64,000 bases of DNA, from the NCBI GenBank assembly GCA_013420905.1, contig JAAXNY010000004.1:4916731-4980730 (forward strand). The letters are read 5' to 3'. Below, piece by piece: positions 32,726-45,180 of this stretch. Both the position numbers and the translations under genes were made by a program. The DNA comes from Collybia mongolica. Lineage: Eukaryota > Basidiomycota > Agaricomycetes > Agaricales > Clitocybaceae. Under the pieces are notes generated by a model. It searched no databases and had not been told where the DNA came from. It saw only the letters and a program-made list of their open reading frames with translations. Each line of letters opens with the position of its first letter. Position 1 is the first letter of the stretch.

Positions 32726-32739
32726 AAACGATAGACTTT

Positions 32740-32832
32740 CTCCTTAGCTGGGAATCGAACACAGTCCTTGCACTATGCCGAAATGTCCATTACCCAGTTA
32801 AAGTACATGTACTTCCAGTATACTACTAAGGA
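32740..32832 (-). tRNA. tRNA-like sequence, possibly intron-containing pseudogene
   Basis: The acceptor arms TCCTTAG and CTAAGGA pair over 7 bp. A perfect A-box TAGTATACTGG is present, and TGTTCGATTCC differs by one base from the B-box. The stems GTAT/GTAC and TGTAC/GTGCA pair, with 29 bases between the latter, as if a 22-base intron were present. The T stem CTGTG/CCCAG has a mismatch. No T-run follows. The anticodon would read TAA with the intron in the canonical place, which does not fit a short variable loop, so I do not assign an amino acid. Confidence 0.4.
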
Positions 32833-34680
32833 TATAGGCGTTAGGGGCGGACGGCAGTAGATGCTTGAGGATTGGCTGGGCGAGCGGGCTACGACTTTCC
32901 AGTCCCCTCTATGTCCAGCAGGTTTCAAGCAGCCATGAAGAGCGGGCTGGGCTGGGGGAGTCGGAACAACACCAAATAAAAATTCTTTACTCCCCTACGA
33001 ACTTTCCCTGTCTGGACCTCGAACCCGGCTCTTGTCCGTTCTCGCCATTTGTATATAGGTGATTACACGGCATGTAAGGACTGCGCGTTACGCGTTACCA
33101 ACAAGGGGATATCTGACAGTGGACAGAGGTTGATTGATGGATAATCTTTAATCAACGACGGTCTGCACCTAACAGGTCTAGCCCTGGAGATTGAAAACAT
33201 GGACGTCCAATCACATTACGTCTGACATGAGGATACAACTGAGGTGGTCTCCAACGCTCGTGTGGTCGCATTTGGACCACATTTATCTACTCATGTCCAA
33301 GCGGGGTCCTGGGTCAAGGCGAGTTATCAAATATCATTATCTCCGCCACAATGACATTGACTGCATTGAAACAGAATGCATGACAGATGGAACGCGTGGC
33401 TTAGGAGAGCCTCTGATACAATGGGGCTCATCTGCAATACCTGGTGGTTCCGGTGGGCTGGGTGGTGATATGTTTAATGGCGGTATCTTTCCTTATGGGT
33501 TCGTAATTTACGGTAGTGGTGTACTATGTTGTAAAGCGGTTCAAAGCAACTTATATTAACGGAGGTGGGGTAACGTTTTGACCGCATCGTCACAGGTAGG
33601 ACGGCTCCAGACTTCAGGATATGGAAATTCATCATACTGCAGGGAGCGATATTGAAACATTATTTATGGCGATTTGCCGTATTTATTCCGAACGATATGT
33701 TGCAATGGGTCGACCTTCACCAGGGATGAGTGTGAGTACAGGGAGTTTCGGGCGAATATTGTTCGGAACGGCACGTTAACACTTTCCACAGTTGTAAAAT
33801 TAGTTCTCCAGGAGATTTGATCTCTGCCATGAGTCCCGTTGGGGAAGAGGCGTAGGCCTGTCCAGAGTAACGGCATTCTCTTAACCATGCGCTTCCCAGG
33901 ATGGCTAATGTGTGTGAATACCAAGGAGGGAAGTACAAATACGGAGGCTTTATGGGATACGCAAGGACAGACCTCTGCACAAAAACGGCGTGCTCCACTT
34001 CTAAAGTGTCACTCTGGCATCTGACGTTCCGAGTAGATTGAAAAGTGTATCTCGAGACCCATTCTCCGGGTCCACCACAGGTACAGAGCAGTATGCATGC
34101 AACTGTCGCTTCGGCCACTGGTATTATATAAAAGAGGAGGTTAGTATCTCCTTGCCAAAACCAACATGTGAAATGTCTCTTATGCACGTATAATATTTTT
34201 CGCAGCTCCCGTCGGCAGGTATCATACTACGCAATCACGTATTCTAAACAATTGGATACAATGTGTATTTGGACATACCTTCGAGGAATACGGGTGCCAG
34301 AAAATATGGCGAGTTCGTTGAGGAATGGAATTCGTAGACGTCCTCAATTTACGCATCGCAGGCTTCGTCCAAGGATCTGCCTTATGAATCCAATAAGTAT
34401 AAATATCAAGCGCCAAGGAGAAACTTACATTGTAGAAGTCGGTGGGGGTATCCGATGCCTTTATTTTATTTTTGTGAATTTTGGTACGGACGCGCCCGAG
34501 TCAAAAGGCTTTGGAAGGAGCTACATATGTCACATAGATGGGCGCAGGAATATCCGAATACATCCATAAAAAGTGGAGTTGGGGGTGTGGCAGATGGTTT
34601 TTTCTCGAAAATTACACATTTTCAGTGGCAAAACTGAGATCCCATCCTGGAAAACTGGACAAAGATCACTCGTAAGATAG
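32833..34680. other. Gene-poor region, no confident gene
   Basis: Frames at 33191-33559 (+) and 33717-34187 (-) are the longest but have no recognisable domain, and neither has a convincing start and splice pattern. Confidence 0.35.
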
Positions 34681-34685
34681 GCATA

Positions 34686-35030
34686 TCACAAGCACCCATA
34701 GAAATAAGAAAGATCACTAATAGTCCCACGACGATTCATATGCGTGCGTTTCTGTTGCACCACTGGAGATGGTAAAAGCTCGATCGCGCCACGGGTACAT
34801 GGTAAATATGGATAGAAAGTGTTCCTTCCGAAAGGCGACAGGTACTTACAGAGCTCGCGAATCATATTCAATATTCGTCCCTTGTTGACCAGCTGCCTTG
34901 TCTCGGCGTCGCGTTGATGAAGTTCGGAGGAGAGTTTGCACTGGCGGAATCGGGATCGGTCCTCGGATGGGATTCGGATACAGCCGAAAACAATTTTTAC
35001 GAGCACGGACCAACTCACTGGCAATTTCAT
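34686..35030 (-). CDS. Hypothetical small protein
   Basis: The ATG at 35030 gives MKLPVSWSVLVKIVFG, a weak signal-like start. RSRFRQCKLSSELHQRDAET and NKGRILNMIREL follow, then a GTAAGT donor. If the acceptor near 34762 is used, the product ends VQQKRTHMNRRG...SYFYGCL at 34686, in phase. No family is recognised. It may be a real small secreted protein or chance. Confidence 0.3.
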   Translation of the reverse strand: MKLPVSWSVLVKIVFGCIRIPSEDRSRFRQCKLSSELHQRDAETRQLVNKGRILNMIRELCKYLSPFGRNTFYPYLPCTRGAIELLPSPVVQQKRTHMNRRGTISDLSYFYGCL

Positions 35031-35722
35031 AGATTTAGTTTGTAAGTAGTTATGCTATGGTGAGCCCTCGTTTGAACTCAAGTACCAGGGCTCTCACAGG
35101 TTGTGAATGGGAAGACGACACGCCTTCTAGTCCCCATCTTTTGGACTCCCGAGAGTCGAGACACTGAGCCCACAGTGACGCCACCATACTCATTCTTATT
35201 ACACAGGGAGATCGTTCTTGCTGCTATACTCCGTTTTATGTTGTAAAATACATGGGATGGAAGAGGCCAGTGGATTGCAACTGTTCGAGTGGGAGGTTCT
35301 GATCTTATCAGGTGCACTACTCTCACCCTCTACTTGAGCACCGCTGAGATGAAATTTTCTTGTTACGGAGTGCCCAACATTCACCTCGCTAGTTGCCCCT
35401 CTCACAGACTTCTCGCTAGCCAGGCCCAGGAGTATTTATGACCCTTTCCATAACGCTCATCTCGCCCCAAGCGTCCAATTTTATATGAATCTGGGACAGG
35501 AGATACATGTGAGCCCGTCCCATCTATCTATATACAATTTTCTTAATCGCCACCATCGTCCTCGTCCTGACAGTCAGTAATTTCTCCATTACGGGCGTAC
35601 TGACTCACCAACCAGCCTCTATTCCATCTACCATTTGTCCACTGAGTCATATTCTATTCAGCCATTCCGTACAGTTGGAAAAGTCTTTGTGATCTCGTCA
35701 GGTCCGTAATCAACAAATTCAG

Positions 35723-35986
35723 CTATAGGAGTCTGGAGCTTCGAGAAAGGTGCCTAGGTCTGGCACAGAGGAAGAACGATAAATTGCCAATTCCGAAAGG
35801 TAATAAAAGTAAGTAAAAGTTTGGCTCACTCCCGATTCCTTTGGTGGGTGCGAACCCATATCGGTTGTACACTACCAGGAAGCTCAATGAAATGCTTGCA
35901 TCTAGGCCAACACAGATGGCCTCCGTCTTTGGGCCATAGCGGATGACAATTGTGGTGATAGGTGGTTGCGCGCCCGAGTCACTCAT
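35723..35986 (-). CDS. Hypothetical short gene fragment
   Basis: The ATG at 35986 gives MSDSGAQPPITTIVIRYGPK then AICVGLDASIS, which looks coding. A further coding-like exon may lie at about 35752-35658 (APFSKLQTPIAEFVDYGPDE), joined by an intron. No family is recognised. Confidence 0.3.
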   Translation of the reverse strand: MSDSGAQPPITTIVIRYGPKTEAICVGLDASISLSFLVVYNRYGFAPTKGIGSEPNFYLLLLPFGIGNLSFFLCARPRHLSRSSRLL

Positions 35987-36124
35987 GCTACATGCTCATT
36001 TGCATACAGTAAATCCGCTCTATAGATCTCATACTCCCGGAACTACCACACCTTGTATGATAACCTCATTGCCCAATGTCTAAGGCAAAAGATCTGCACG
36101 ACCTGGACACGTAGAGAATGATGC

Positions 36125-36490
36125 TATCTAGGTGCTGGCTTTATCCGGCTGCATCGGGTCCTTGACTACTCGGTCGGACATCCCCAAATGTTTGAACATG
36201 GACAGGTGAGTACTTTATCATTCGATCTGTGTGCGTTATTCAACAACGCTTCCTGTATGGGTACTGTTGACGCCTGTATGACACCCTGGCTCTCCTCTCC
36301 TGACACACGCTGTTTGTTACCAAACTTGCGTCTTTGACTCATTTAGTGAATTCGTATACCGTTGTCTCATCCACGTTGAGCAGAATGGTGATGCTACCCC
36401 CTGCTGTAGTTTGAGATCTTTTTTGGTCAGGGACCCCGGACTGGAAATTGGCGTGCGGAAAATGTGTGGGTTCGTTGACGGTTCGAGCCA
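36125..36490 (+). pseudogene. Coding-like exons, unrecognised
   Basis: GAGFIRLHRVLDYSVGHPQM ends at a GTGAGT donor near 36206. A second open stretch at 36346-36490 (VYRCLIHVEQNGDATPCCSL, PGLEIGVRKMCGFVDGSSQ) ends at a GTAACC donor. Together they resemble pieces of one spliced gene, but I find no start and cannot name it. Confidence 0.3.
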
Positions 36491-36849
36491 AGGTAACCAT
36501 AAATACATTGTACGTCACGTTATCAGCTTATCCTGCTACTCCTCTCAAGTTCTTTTCCTTACTTTAAGGCTGCGAAAGGGTGAGTAACAGAGTCAAATAG
36601 TTGATTTCGCATGAAGGCATTACAGATGTGGGCGTCGATTTGGTCAGATTTCCGGGCTTAAGGGTTGTGATGAGACAATACAAGAGACGGAAGCAAATTT
36701 ATTCCAGAGCAGGAATCAATATTTGCGTTATGATAGATGTCTGGGGAGATTTGGAGAGTGGAAGCGAGAGTGAGTATGAAGGGATGGCGTTTTAATAATT
36801 GTACAAGGGAGGGATTGCGTTTAGGATATGTCAATCCATAGTACACAAT

Positions 36850-39800
36850 GTACCGAGGCCTGAAATGTGCTAGGACATCTCACCTCATCTCACCCTCTCT
36901 ATCCCTCGAGAATCCCCAAAGATACCAATCTATTTTTCACTTAAAGGAATCAACCCCCTACACATGGGAGGAGACATATATATTGGAGACTTCTACATAT
37001 ACCCATCCCGGGAGTCCATGGCCGCGTTTGCGCACACTTCACACCGACGTCAAACGGGTTTCATCTGGGTCTGGGTGAATAGGGTGCCGTTCAGCGGCCT
37101 AAGCGCTAATGTTTCCGAAGAAAACAAGTGGGATGTTGCTACTGACTCCTGGTGTGATGAGCGGTGTTAAGGAGACAACGCCAGGCGACTGTTTGGGAAG
37201 AGTACGAGCACTTGATTCGCCATAACTTGTGCAATGGGCATAAACGTACTACCTCGACGTGACGCACTAGTCATGTCCTGCGATGGATCCTGATATAAAC
37301 ACGACTGATACCACGAACTTCACCATGGATCCTCGAGATGAAAGAACGGGATGAAGATAGATATGATCTGTAAGTCTAGAATTCGAATCAGGAAGAAAAA
37401 GAGCGAGATTAGGATAACGCACTCGAAAAAAGAAACCTTTATTTACATGTATTTTCCTCTCAAATCCATCAGTCGCATCGATTCCGTAGCGGTTGAAGGT
37501 TTGACGTTGATTTAATGTTAAATAGACGAAGTCTCAGGCACATGGGCTGCCCTACACATCCTCTGAAAAGAAGGGGCGGTACATGTCGAGACCCGCCGCA
37601 AGACACGAAGAAAACGGAAAGGAGGACAACGAAGTTTGAATCTCGGAGCTCTCTACCATGAGCACGGTGACGACTCCGGAAAGGAGTGCCAGGGAAACAA
37701 CGAAGGAGCAAGTCCGCGACGTGCAGTTGAACCCAATTGGGCGTGATAAACACGACAGAGTATTTCGATTCCAGCGTGCGAGGCTGATATGAATCTGCTG
37801 TCGGGCACTGAGGAGAGGCCTAGGTTGTATAAATCGGTGTGGTATCCCATGGGTTCTTTTGGAACGCAAGTCGAGGAGTTTCGACTCGGTCACAAGCCGA
37901 GACTCAAGATCCTTTCATGAGACCGGAGAGTTTGAGTTAAGAACCTAAAAGTGCAAGGCCCGTCCAAAAGCCAGTCGAGTTACGTTATTGTCCTGTGAAC
38001 GACATTTCGTAAAAAAGCTCCCGCATTCTCGAATACAAAACTAATATTGAAATCCTGACGTGCATTAGACAAACACTGATAGCAGAATGGTTACACAGTA
38101 AGCACTCGAGCACCTGAGTCCTCCGACAGTGTTGGCATATCCTCAATTTGCGGCTCTGTTGTATGTAATCGTTCGAGGTCGCGCATAAAAGAGAAAAAGG
38201 AATCTGAACCAATTGACCACGTGATCTATGCGTTCGAAACTGCAGTCGCGACTTGCAATACCTACAAAGCAACTAAAACATATATAGCACGCCATTAACC
38301 AACGAACCTCTAGTGGAATCGTACCGTTTACTCCCGACCTAAAGAGAGATTAAACCTTTTATTCAACCACGGACCCACAAACGTCACATACTCTAATAAA
38401 CCAAACTCGAGGATGGGGGGGGGGGGATATAAGTGCAAGGGGAAAAAATCGAGTTCAAAGGGGAAAAAAACGCCAGTTCGTATAAACACATATTGTACAG
38501 AAAGCGATAATATCCCTACTTCCAAAGGCCGGGTTACGCTGAAACAGAAATAGTGATAATAGAGCCATGGGGTGGAGATAGTCGTAGATGTAAGGTAAGA
38601 TGCGGCACGCGATGGTAGTAGTGTGCGGATTAGGACCCAAGGCGGGGGGGGGGGAGAGAACGAGCGCGGGTGGTATAGCTGAACGCCGCGTGGGTTTTGG
38701 TGCAGACACGGGCCCCAGCACCAGAATGAGCGGAAAATGTGGAACAGTCTGCCTCGTATGTATCAACGTGAAGGCGCAGAAAGAGTTTAAAGTAAAGCCC
38801 GGCCGAGCCGCCCAACTCCCATGTTTGAAAAATAATGGGGAAAAGACAAAGGCAAGGCCAATCCCCATCCAAGGGAACGACGGCTGCCCGCCCCGCTCTT
38901 TGAATTTCCGAGGTCCTCCCGACGGCCGATATCAGCGCCAGCGGGGCCAGTTCACCAGCTCGCCCGGGGGCGCAACTAGGAAAGACAAACCAACGCACAC
39001 TCCCACTCCCACGTCCCCACGTCATGAAATAAAACCCCGCGTCGGGATATCCATTTTACCGGTGTGAACGCCGGACGCAGTGATGAGGTCACCTGCGACG
39101 CCGCGCGTGTTCTGCCGAGCGGTCGGCAGTGTTACGAGCGCGGCGTGGCGGGAGAAGGAAAGTTCGAGTCGAAGACGTATGTGCATCGCGTGTGTGAGAC
39201 TACGCGGAGGTATTGCTTGAGGTATGCGGCACGTGATGACGTGCAGAGAAGGGCGCCGGTGATGCCCATGGCGTACAGCCTCGAAGGTGGCAGGTATTCT
39301 GATGGGGGCGGGTGATGAAAAGATTTATTCAGGCCGTGGTGGGAGCGGGCCTTCGATGTATTGTGGGGCTGCGACAGATGACGTAGGAGGGGTGGGAAGA
39401 GCGGGGGCAAGAAGGGTAAAAAAAAGTGTAGAGTATGCGAGAACGATGGGAAACGTGGCGAGGGTAGGAGCCTAGATCATAGATGTAGATGATGTAAATG
39501 ATAGATCGTGTTGCGAATGACATAGACATAGACATGAATAGGGGAGGTGGGCAAGGCGGGGATTTGTGTATGTGTGGCAGAGCAAGGCGGCGTGATGTGT
39601 TGTTGAGTGAACGAGACTATGTAAGTGGAGGGAAAGACGACCTAGGGGGGCGGAAGGGCCGTCAGTTGATGAAACTCGTTACTTGGATACGGGGCGATGG
39701 GACGAGGGCATGAGATGAGGTACGGAGTAAGGGTGACGATCATTAAAGTGAATGACGATCACAAGAAGACGAGGCGAGCTCCATGGGTCTGGCACCAAAG

Positions 39801-40236
39801 GCACTAACCCACGAACGTAGCGCACATGACGCTAAAGAAGAGGAGCTAGAACTGCGCTCGCCATGGTGATACGTCAAAGTGCAATCCAAACGAATCAACG
39901 AACCAACGAAAAAAAAAAAGATAAATATCAAGATTTGGGGATGCCGACATGATACATCACAGAAAGATGGGGTGAGATGCAATGGGGACAGGAGGTACGA
40001 ACGATTGGGGGGATGTAATAAGATGGAATGGTACAGGGCTTAGATTGGAATAGGAACGGAGCTTGTATGCGTATAGGTAAATATATGCAGAAGAACGAAA
40101 TTTGAATCCAAAAATAATAAAGATAACCGCCCGCGCCGGGCGCGCGCAAGACAGACAGGCGGACCACCAAAACTCACCAAAATACAAGAAAAAAGGACTA
40201 CAAGCTGAACCGAAACGAGGCCAACGACGGCGGGGG
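36850..40236. other. Gene-poor stretch and 3' side of G-alpha gene
   Basis: No gene I can support. Frames at 37.5-37.9, 38.45-39.4 kb have no recognisable domains. Two long G runs (about 13 each) lie near 38415 and 38644. The part nearest 40236 would include the G-alpha 3' untranslated region. Confidence 0.35.
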
Positions 40237-41763
40237 CTATAGGATTCCTGAATCCTTGAGCGCGTTCTGTAGTATTGTCTCTTTGACTGCCGCAAACACC
40301 AGCCGAATATTTGATGTATCGGTCGCTTGCGTTAGACTGAATGCGAATTTAGTATATATCAAGGGGGAGAAGGAAAGAGGGGACGCACTGAGGATACACG
40401 CTCAGCCTGGCTCGATTTGCCTGCATGAACCTCCACAGAATATATTTCGCCGCCTTGTTGATCTCCGTCCCGCCCGTGTACTCGGGGAAATACCGCTCGA
40501 GTGGCACCTGGGGTCAGAATCAATAAGAGGAAAAACGACCGATTGAAACGTCGACGGACCTTTGGTAGCTTCTTCTTGAAAACGTCAATTTTATTAAGGA
40601 ATAGAATAATGGACGTCCGGAGAAACCAGCGGGAATTGATCACCGACTCGAAGAGAACTAGTGATTCACTCATTCGATTCTGCATAGATGAGTTGATGAG
40701 TTGTTCACGATACAAGGTGCGCGCATATACACACCTGCGATTTCTCCTCCAGTAGTACTTGGTCGTATTCGCTGAGTGCCGTACAGAAAATGATCGAGGT
40801 GACGCTCTCGAAACAATGTATCCATTTTTTCCGCTCTGAGCGCTGGCCGCCGACGTCGAACATGTGTATTCTGGATTTTGGTATTAGCGTGGTCACAAGG
40901 AGAAAGTGAAAGAAACGTACGATAGTTGCCCCATCGTGAATCTTGTCTCCGTAATGCCCAAACTCTTCTGCCTGGCCCGAAGAACGTCTGTCTCGTCAGG
41001 TAGGTAGCCTGGCGTGCCTATTCTCAGGACTTCTCCAAAGAAACTGTTGTATGCGTCGTCAGGAGAGATAGAGCATGAACCCAGTGAAAGTACTCACTAC
41101 GCCGCGCTGTCCATCAGATAAAAATCACTTGAGTGCTCGTCCATCACTTTTGGGATCATGGGGTCCTTCCAGACTTGATGTATCGCGTCCGCGATCTCGG
41201 GCGAGAAGTAAGGGTTGGAAGGGCTCGAACCAGGGGCGGCGTCGAGCTTGTAGTCGAGAATCTTGTCGCAGTGGATGCGATTCCCGTAGTCGGCGCACTC
41301 AAGGCCGACTTTGCGCATGTATACGACCACAGCCTGTGCAGAGTCGAGTACGTTCTTATACACTATGGGGCGGTACACGGCGAGTTCGGCGGGCGAGAAG
41401 CCGTCTTGGTGAATGATTTTCATCTGCTTCACTATCGTCGATTTCCCGGATTCGCCGGAACCTGGGGAGCAAGTGCATGAACGTCAGTAGATGTTCGTTT
41501 GGTTCGAGGCCCTGGACTGTGGTGGGGGCCGCGGTCATTGCTGTTGCGTTCGTCGTTGCTTGGTGAAAGGACCTTTGATTACCACAAGCCACGCCACGCC
41601 ACGCCACCCAACACAAAGCGCTGCCCAAGGGAACGAACAGCTCACCAAGAAGGAGAATCTTGCATTCTCTCTTATATTTTTTGTGGTCCTCCTCGATCTG
41701 TTTATCGATGAGGTCCGACTTCACCTTGCCCGCGCGGTCCTGCGTCGACATACAGTTTCCCAT
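40237..41763 (-). CDS. Heterotrimeric G-protein alpha subunit
   Basis: GTP-binding signalling subunit coupled to seven-helix receptors at the plasma membrane. The ATG at 41763 opens [13 protein letters not shown]: Gly2 for myristoylation and Cys4 for palmitoylation. After introns, P-loop [16 protein letters not shown], helical-domain [20 protein letters not shown], switch [16 protein letters not shown], switch [20 protein letters not shown] (catalytic Gln present), NKID in [10 protein letters not shown], then YFPEYTGG and TQATDTSN (guanine specificity). The end is LKDSGIL at 40237. There is no Cys four from the end, so it is not a pertussis-toxin-type tail. The N terminus and [10 protein letters not shown] fit the fungal cAMP-type (group III/Gpa2-like) class, by recall. 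In switch I, Ser-Leu replaces the usual Thr-Thr after RARxK; the Ser can still ligate Mg. Confidence 0.93.
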
Positions 41764-43130
41764 CTCTATTACTTCTTCCTTTGTCCAAATGTCCTTGACC
41801 TGGTGGATGTCGAAACGTAGCGTAGGATGAGAGCGGCGGAGGTGGAGAAAAGGGGACGCAAGGGGCGGAGGGGGTGGTGGAGGGAGTAAGGAGGGAGGTG
41901 GTGGTAGTGAATTGGTGGAGAGCAGGTAGTGGGACGACGACGAGAAGAACAAGGAACCACGCCCAGCCCTGATAATGTAATTATTCCATATCCGGATTTA
42001 CCATCCGCTTTGAGAACTGGATCGCGATCGGGTGACTAAGCGGCGTGGTCTGGGCTGTCTCTCCCCAAAAATCAGCCGAACCACGCGGTGCTGTTCGTTT
42101 CTCAGATTCAATCCATCGTAAATCCCATCCATCAATGGAGCTCGTCGCTGCGCAGTATCAATGTCTTCAAACAAAACACGATGAGCCAACCTGCGATTGT
42201 CTACCAAGGCTAACGGTTTTCGCACACACGTGTGCGAGGATCTTGTTGCTGTGGATCCTGGATGTTACGGCCTGACAGCTGTCCACTAACCACAAAATGA
42301 ATGAACCGCCCTGCATGCAAATTGCGACGCCGGTTCGAAATTCGGCCAAAGGTTCATCAGCATTCATTTTTTTTTTCACTGAATCAACGCATACATTCAC
42401 ATTGCCACAGTTCACGCTAAGGGCTTGTGTTACCGTCATTGCCGGAACCGGTCTTCAATAATCAGTAAATCAATTCAAAGTCTTAGGGTTAGACGCCATG
42501 CCACGCCACGAGCGAATTGCAATTGCTCCCTTTCGAGGTTATGCCTGATGTGCTGCGAGATCGGAGAGGCGGTTCGTTGACGCGGCGACACGGCCGCCGC
42601 TGCTTCGTATGTTTTCTTCGAAACCAAGATGGAAATGTCACTCCAATGAGGCGGTTCACCCTTCTTACCCGAAGCACACAGAACGATTTACCCAGGCACG
42701 CGCACGAGCACGAGCACGAGCACAGATACCACTCCCCACAGCTTCTTTCGTAAATTGCTAACGCACGTTAATTTCTTCTATCTTCGACGCAATCCGTCAT
42801 CACCCGCGTCCTATATCCGTCCTCACTTTGCCATCGGGTTTGCGGGACTCCCATCACTTGAGCCCATCATTCGTTGCGACTGCCCAACCACACCGCACGC
42901 CGAAACTCAACGTCGCATCGTCTGCTATGCTATATGCGCGGGAACTGCGACACTCGTCCTGCACGGGCCAATGAACCCGCGAAACATCATTCCCTTAGCA
43001 CCGGCATGACAGCTCGGGCTACATACGCCACACGCCACGCCATGCCCCAAGGCAACCATGGCATGCCCGTGCTCCAAGGCATATTATTACGTCGAATTTT
43101 ACCGGAATGGTAGATATTAGGCTGCTATTC
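41764..43130. other. Upstream region of G-alpha gene
   Basis: No supported gene. A short imperfect CACGAG repeat lies at about 42698-42722 (GCACGAGCACGAGCACGAGC). Confidence 0.35.
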
Positions 43131-43439
43131 GTACGTAGTCGCGATGCTTGACAGTTTCCGCCGACCTATCCATAGCTTTCTGTACCCCTCTCTCAAACCT
43201 CGGCATCTCGAAACGCCTTCGCCTCCAGATCCCGCCCAACTCTCATCCCCACTCCCACCTCCAACTCTCACTCCACTCCAACCTCTTCCTCCTAGGGACC
43301 GACGATCCCTCGAAAATCGGACCCTAACCTGGACCAAAATATATGCGTGAGTACACCCACCCCAAATCCTGCCACCATCCCAAAAGTACCCTCCCCTCCG
43401 CGTTACCTCCCTCCACATTCTCGTTTCCATATCCGTACC

Positions 43440-45180
43440 GCACCGCACCAAACCAGAGAACCAACACGCGCCCGAAATAACCTGGCTCCGATTGCAGGCC
43501 ACCACGGGCTTCACGCTCGGATATTGGCGGCTAACGTACACCTCTCCCCTTCGGGCGATCCTCGATGGATCCTCGAATCTGCCGGGATGGCAGGATGACA
43601 GGATCACTGACAGCTATGACGATGGTCCTCATGCGATGTATGGGCGCTTATCGGCGCGCACGCGTATTCAGGCCCCAAAACTCGATTCCGACGGGCAGGC
43701 TACCGCTGCGGGCTCCGGATTGAGGCGTACAATTGCTACCGCCTGCAGTTCGTTACTCGTAGAGCCTGGGAGAAGAGGCCACACGTGCGCACGTTCTTGG
43801 TAACTGGCGGCTGGAGAAGCGTGAGTAAACTATCGGGTGCTATCTACTTTCGTCCCAACCCTTGCCCCAGCTATCACCTATTCGCTTCCTGACAACGGAA
43901 GGCTACGGCCAGCGCACATGTGACGGGGGGCGCACTCTGGTCCCTGTTTTCTACCCCCCAAGGGACGAACCTACTATCCGTGACGGACCCACGGGAGCCT
44001 TCCTCCGAAGGTCTCCGCGTTACAATGATTTCTTCCCATTCATCCGGCACCCACGTTTGAACGGAACCTGTCGAGAAGCGCGTCACGCGAAATGAGATAT
44101 TGGAAGGGTGTTTTCGAGTGATGCAACCGCCATTTATTTCCACAATTACCTCGATGACTGTTGGACGGTTCTACGTCATATCGCTGGTCCGAAACAATAT
44201 ATGCTCTACTCATCGAAGTCCAACGGCTTCCTTGGTAATCAAGTAACACAGGTCCCCCCGACGTAAACTCTCATCCCATCGCAGCCAACGTCGACGTCAA
44301 TCAGTCATTCCTTGAAAACCGGGTTTTCCCCCAATTCATATTTTCATCACACTGCACCCGGGCGAGGCACCATTTCATACACAATTCATCCAGGTCCAAC
44401 CGGTGATCTATTCTCGGTACCATGTTCTACTGCACCCGTACCAGGCCAGGGAACCCCCAGCAATTCGAGTCAGAGTCATAAAGATAGACGGTATCTCAAG
44501 CACCATGTTCCCGAAATAACCTGGGCCCTTCAATGACAGGCCACAGTGGACATTCGCAGGCACCACCTTCGGCTGACATTCTGACGTGCTCCTCCCCAAG
44601 TCATTGCGTTGGGTGATCCCCAATGCACATGAGGGGACGGCAGGATGACGAATCCTTACCCTGGGTAGTGGACCCGTCTATTTATCATCCCCCATTCTCA
44701 GGCCTCACGTGCCGGCACCGGGAGTCAGGGACTAATGGGTTGGTTACGCCCTCGAGGACGCTGTCGTTGGGAAATGATTCATGAACAAAGTCTTTCCACT
44801 CTTCCTCGACGACACTGACGTTCCCTTCCGGTTATCACTTATTCACTTTCTGGGACATTCAATCATACCAAAAATACGACACACGTGTCGTGTAGCACGC
44901 GTACACACTCTGGTCTCCACGAGGTTGGCGACGGCAGTCTATTCACGACCCCGACCCCTCCATGGATGGCGGGCAATATCCTTTGGCCAGCATCCTCCTC
45001 AAACCTCGTGTTCTCTCTGAAATGCTGCTTGTCTCCATCGTTGGCTCTCCCCGGACTGTACAACTTATACTCAACGTTACTCTCCTCCGACGTATAGTGA
45101 GAATAGGCTATTTGAACGCCTACCACCCATTCATACGTTGCCTTATTCGGGTCATGCAAGAACGAACATCGTCAAACTAA
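43440..45180 (+). repeat. Diverged ~1 kb tandem duplication, coding-like
   Basis: CCCGAAATAACCTGG with following CAGGCCAC recurs at 43470 and 44512. GCAGGATGAC recurs near 43590 and 44640, and CTATCACCTATTCGC at 43873 matches TTATCACTTATTCAC near 44835. The first unit has an open stretch (QATTGFTLGYWRLTYTSPLR ... GWQDDRITDSYDDGP) and the second has the same stretch with stops. I do not recognise the protein. Confidence 0.4.

Larger units (their letters stand above)
30300..32735. repeat. Inverted segmental duplication, right copy
   Basis: Second copy of the 7.9-14.9 kb block in opposite orientation. It carries intact gene D but lacks the first exon of gene A, because the sequence jumps from the match of 8525 to the match of about 8130. 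It loses similarity inside the last exon of gene A. Confidence 0.8.

Noticed and set aside
38600..39067. A GC-rich 155-codon + strand frame as a gene
   Set aside because: It overlaps equally long frames on the other strand, contains a homopolymer run of G and shows no domain; frame length is explained by GC bias.
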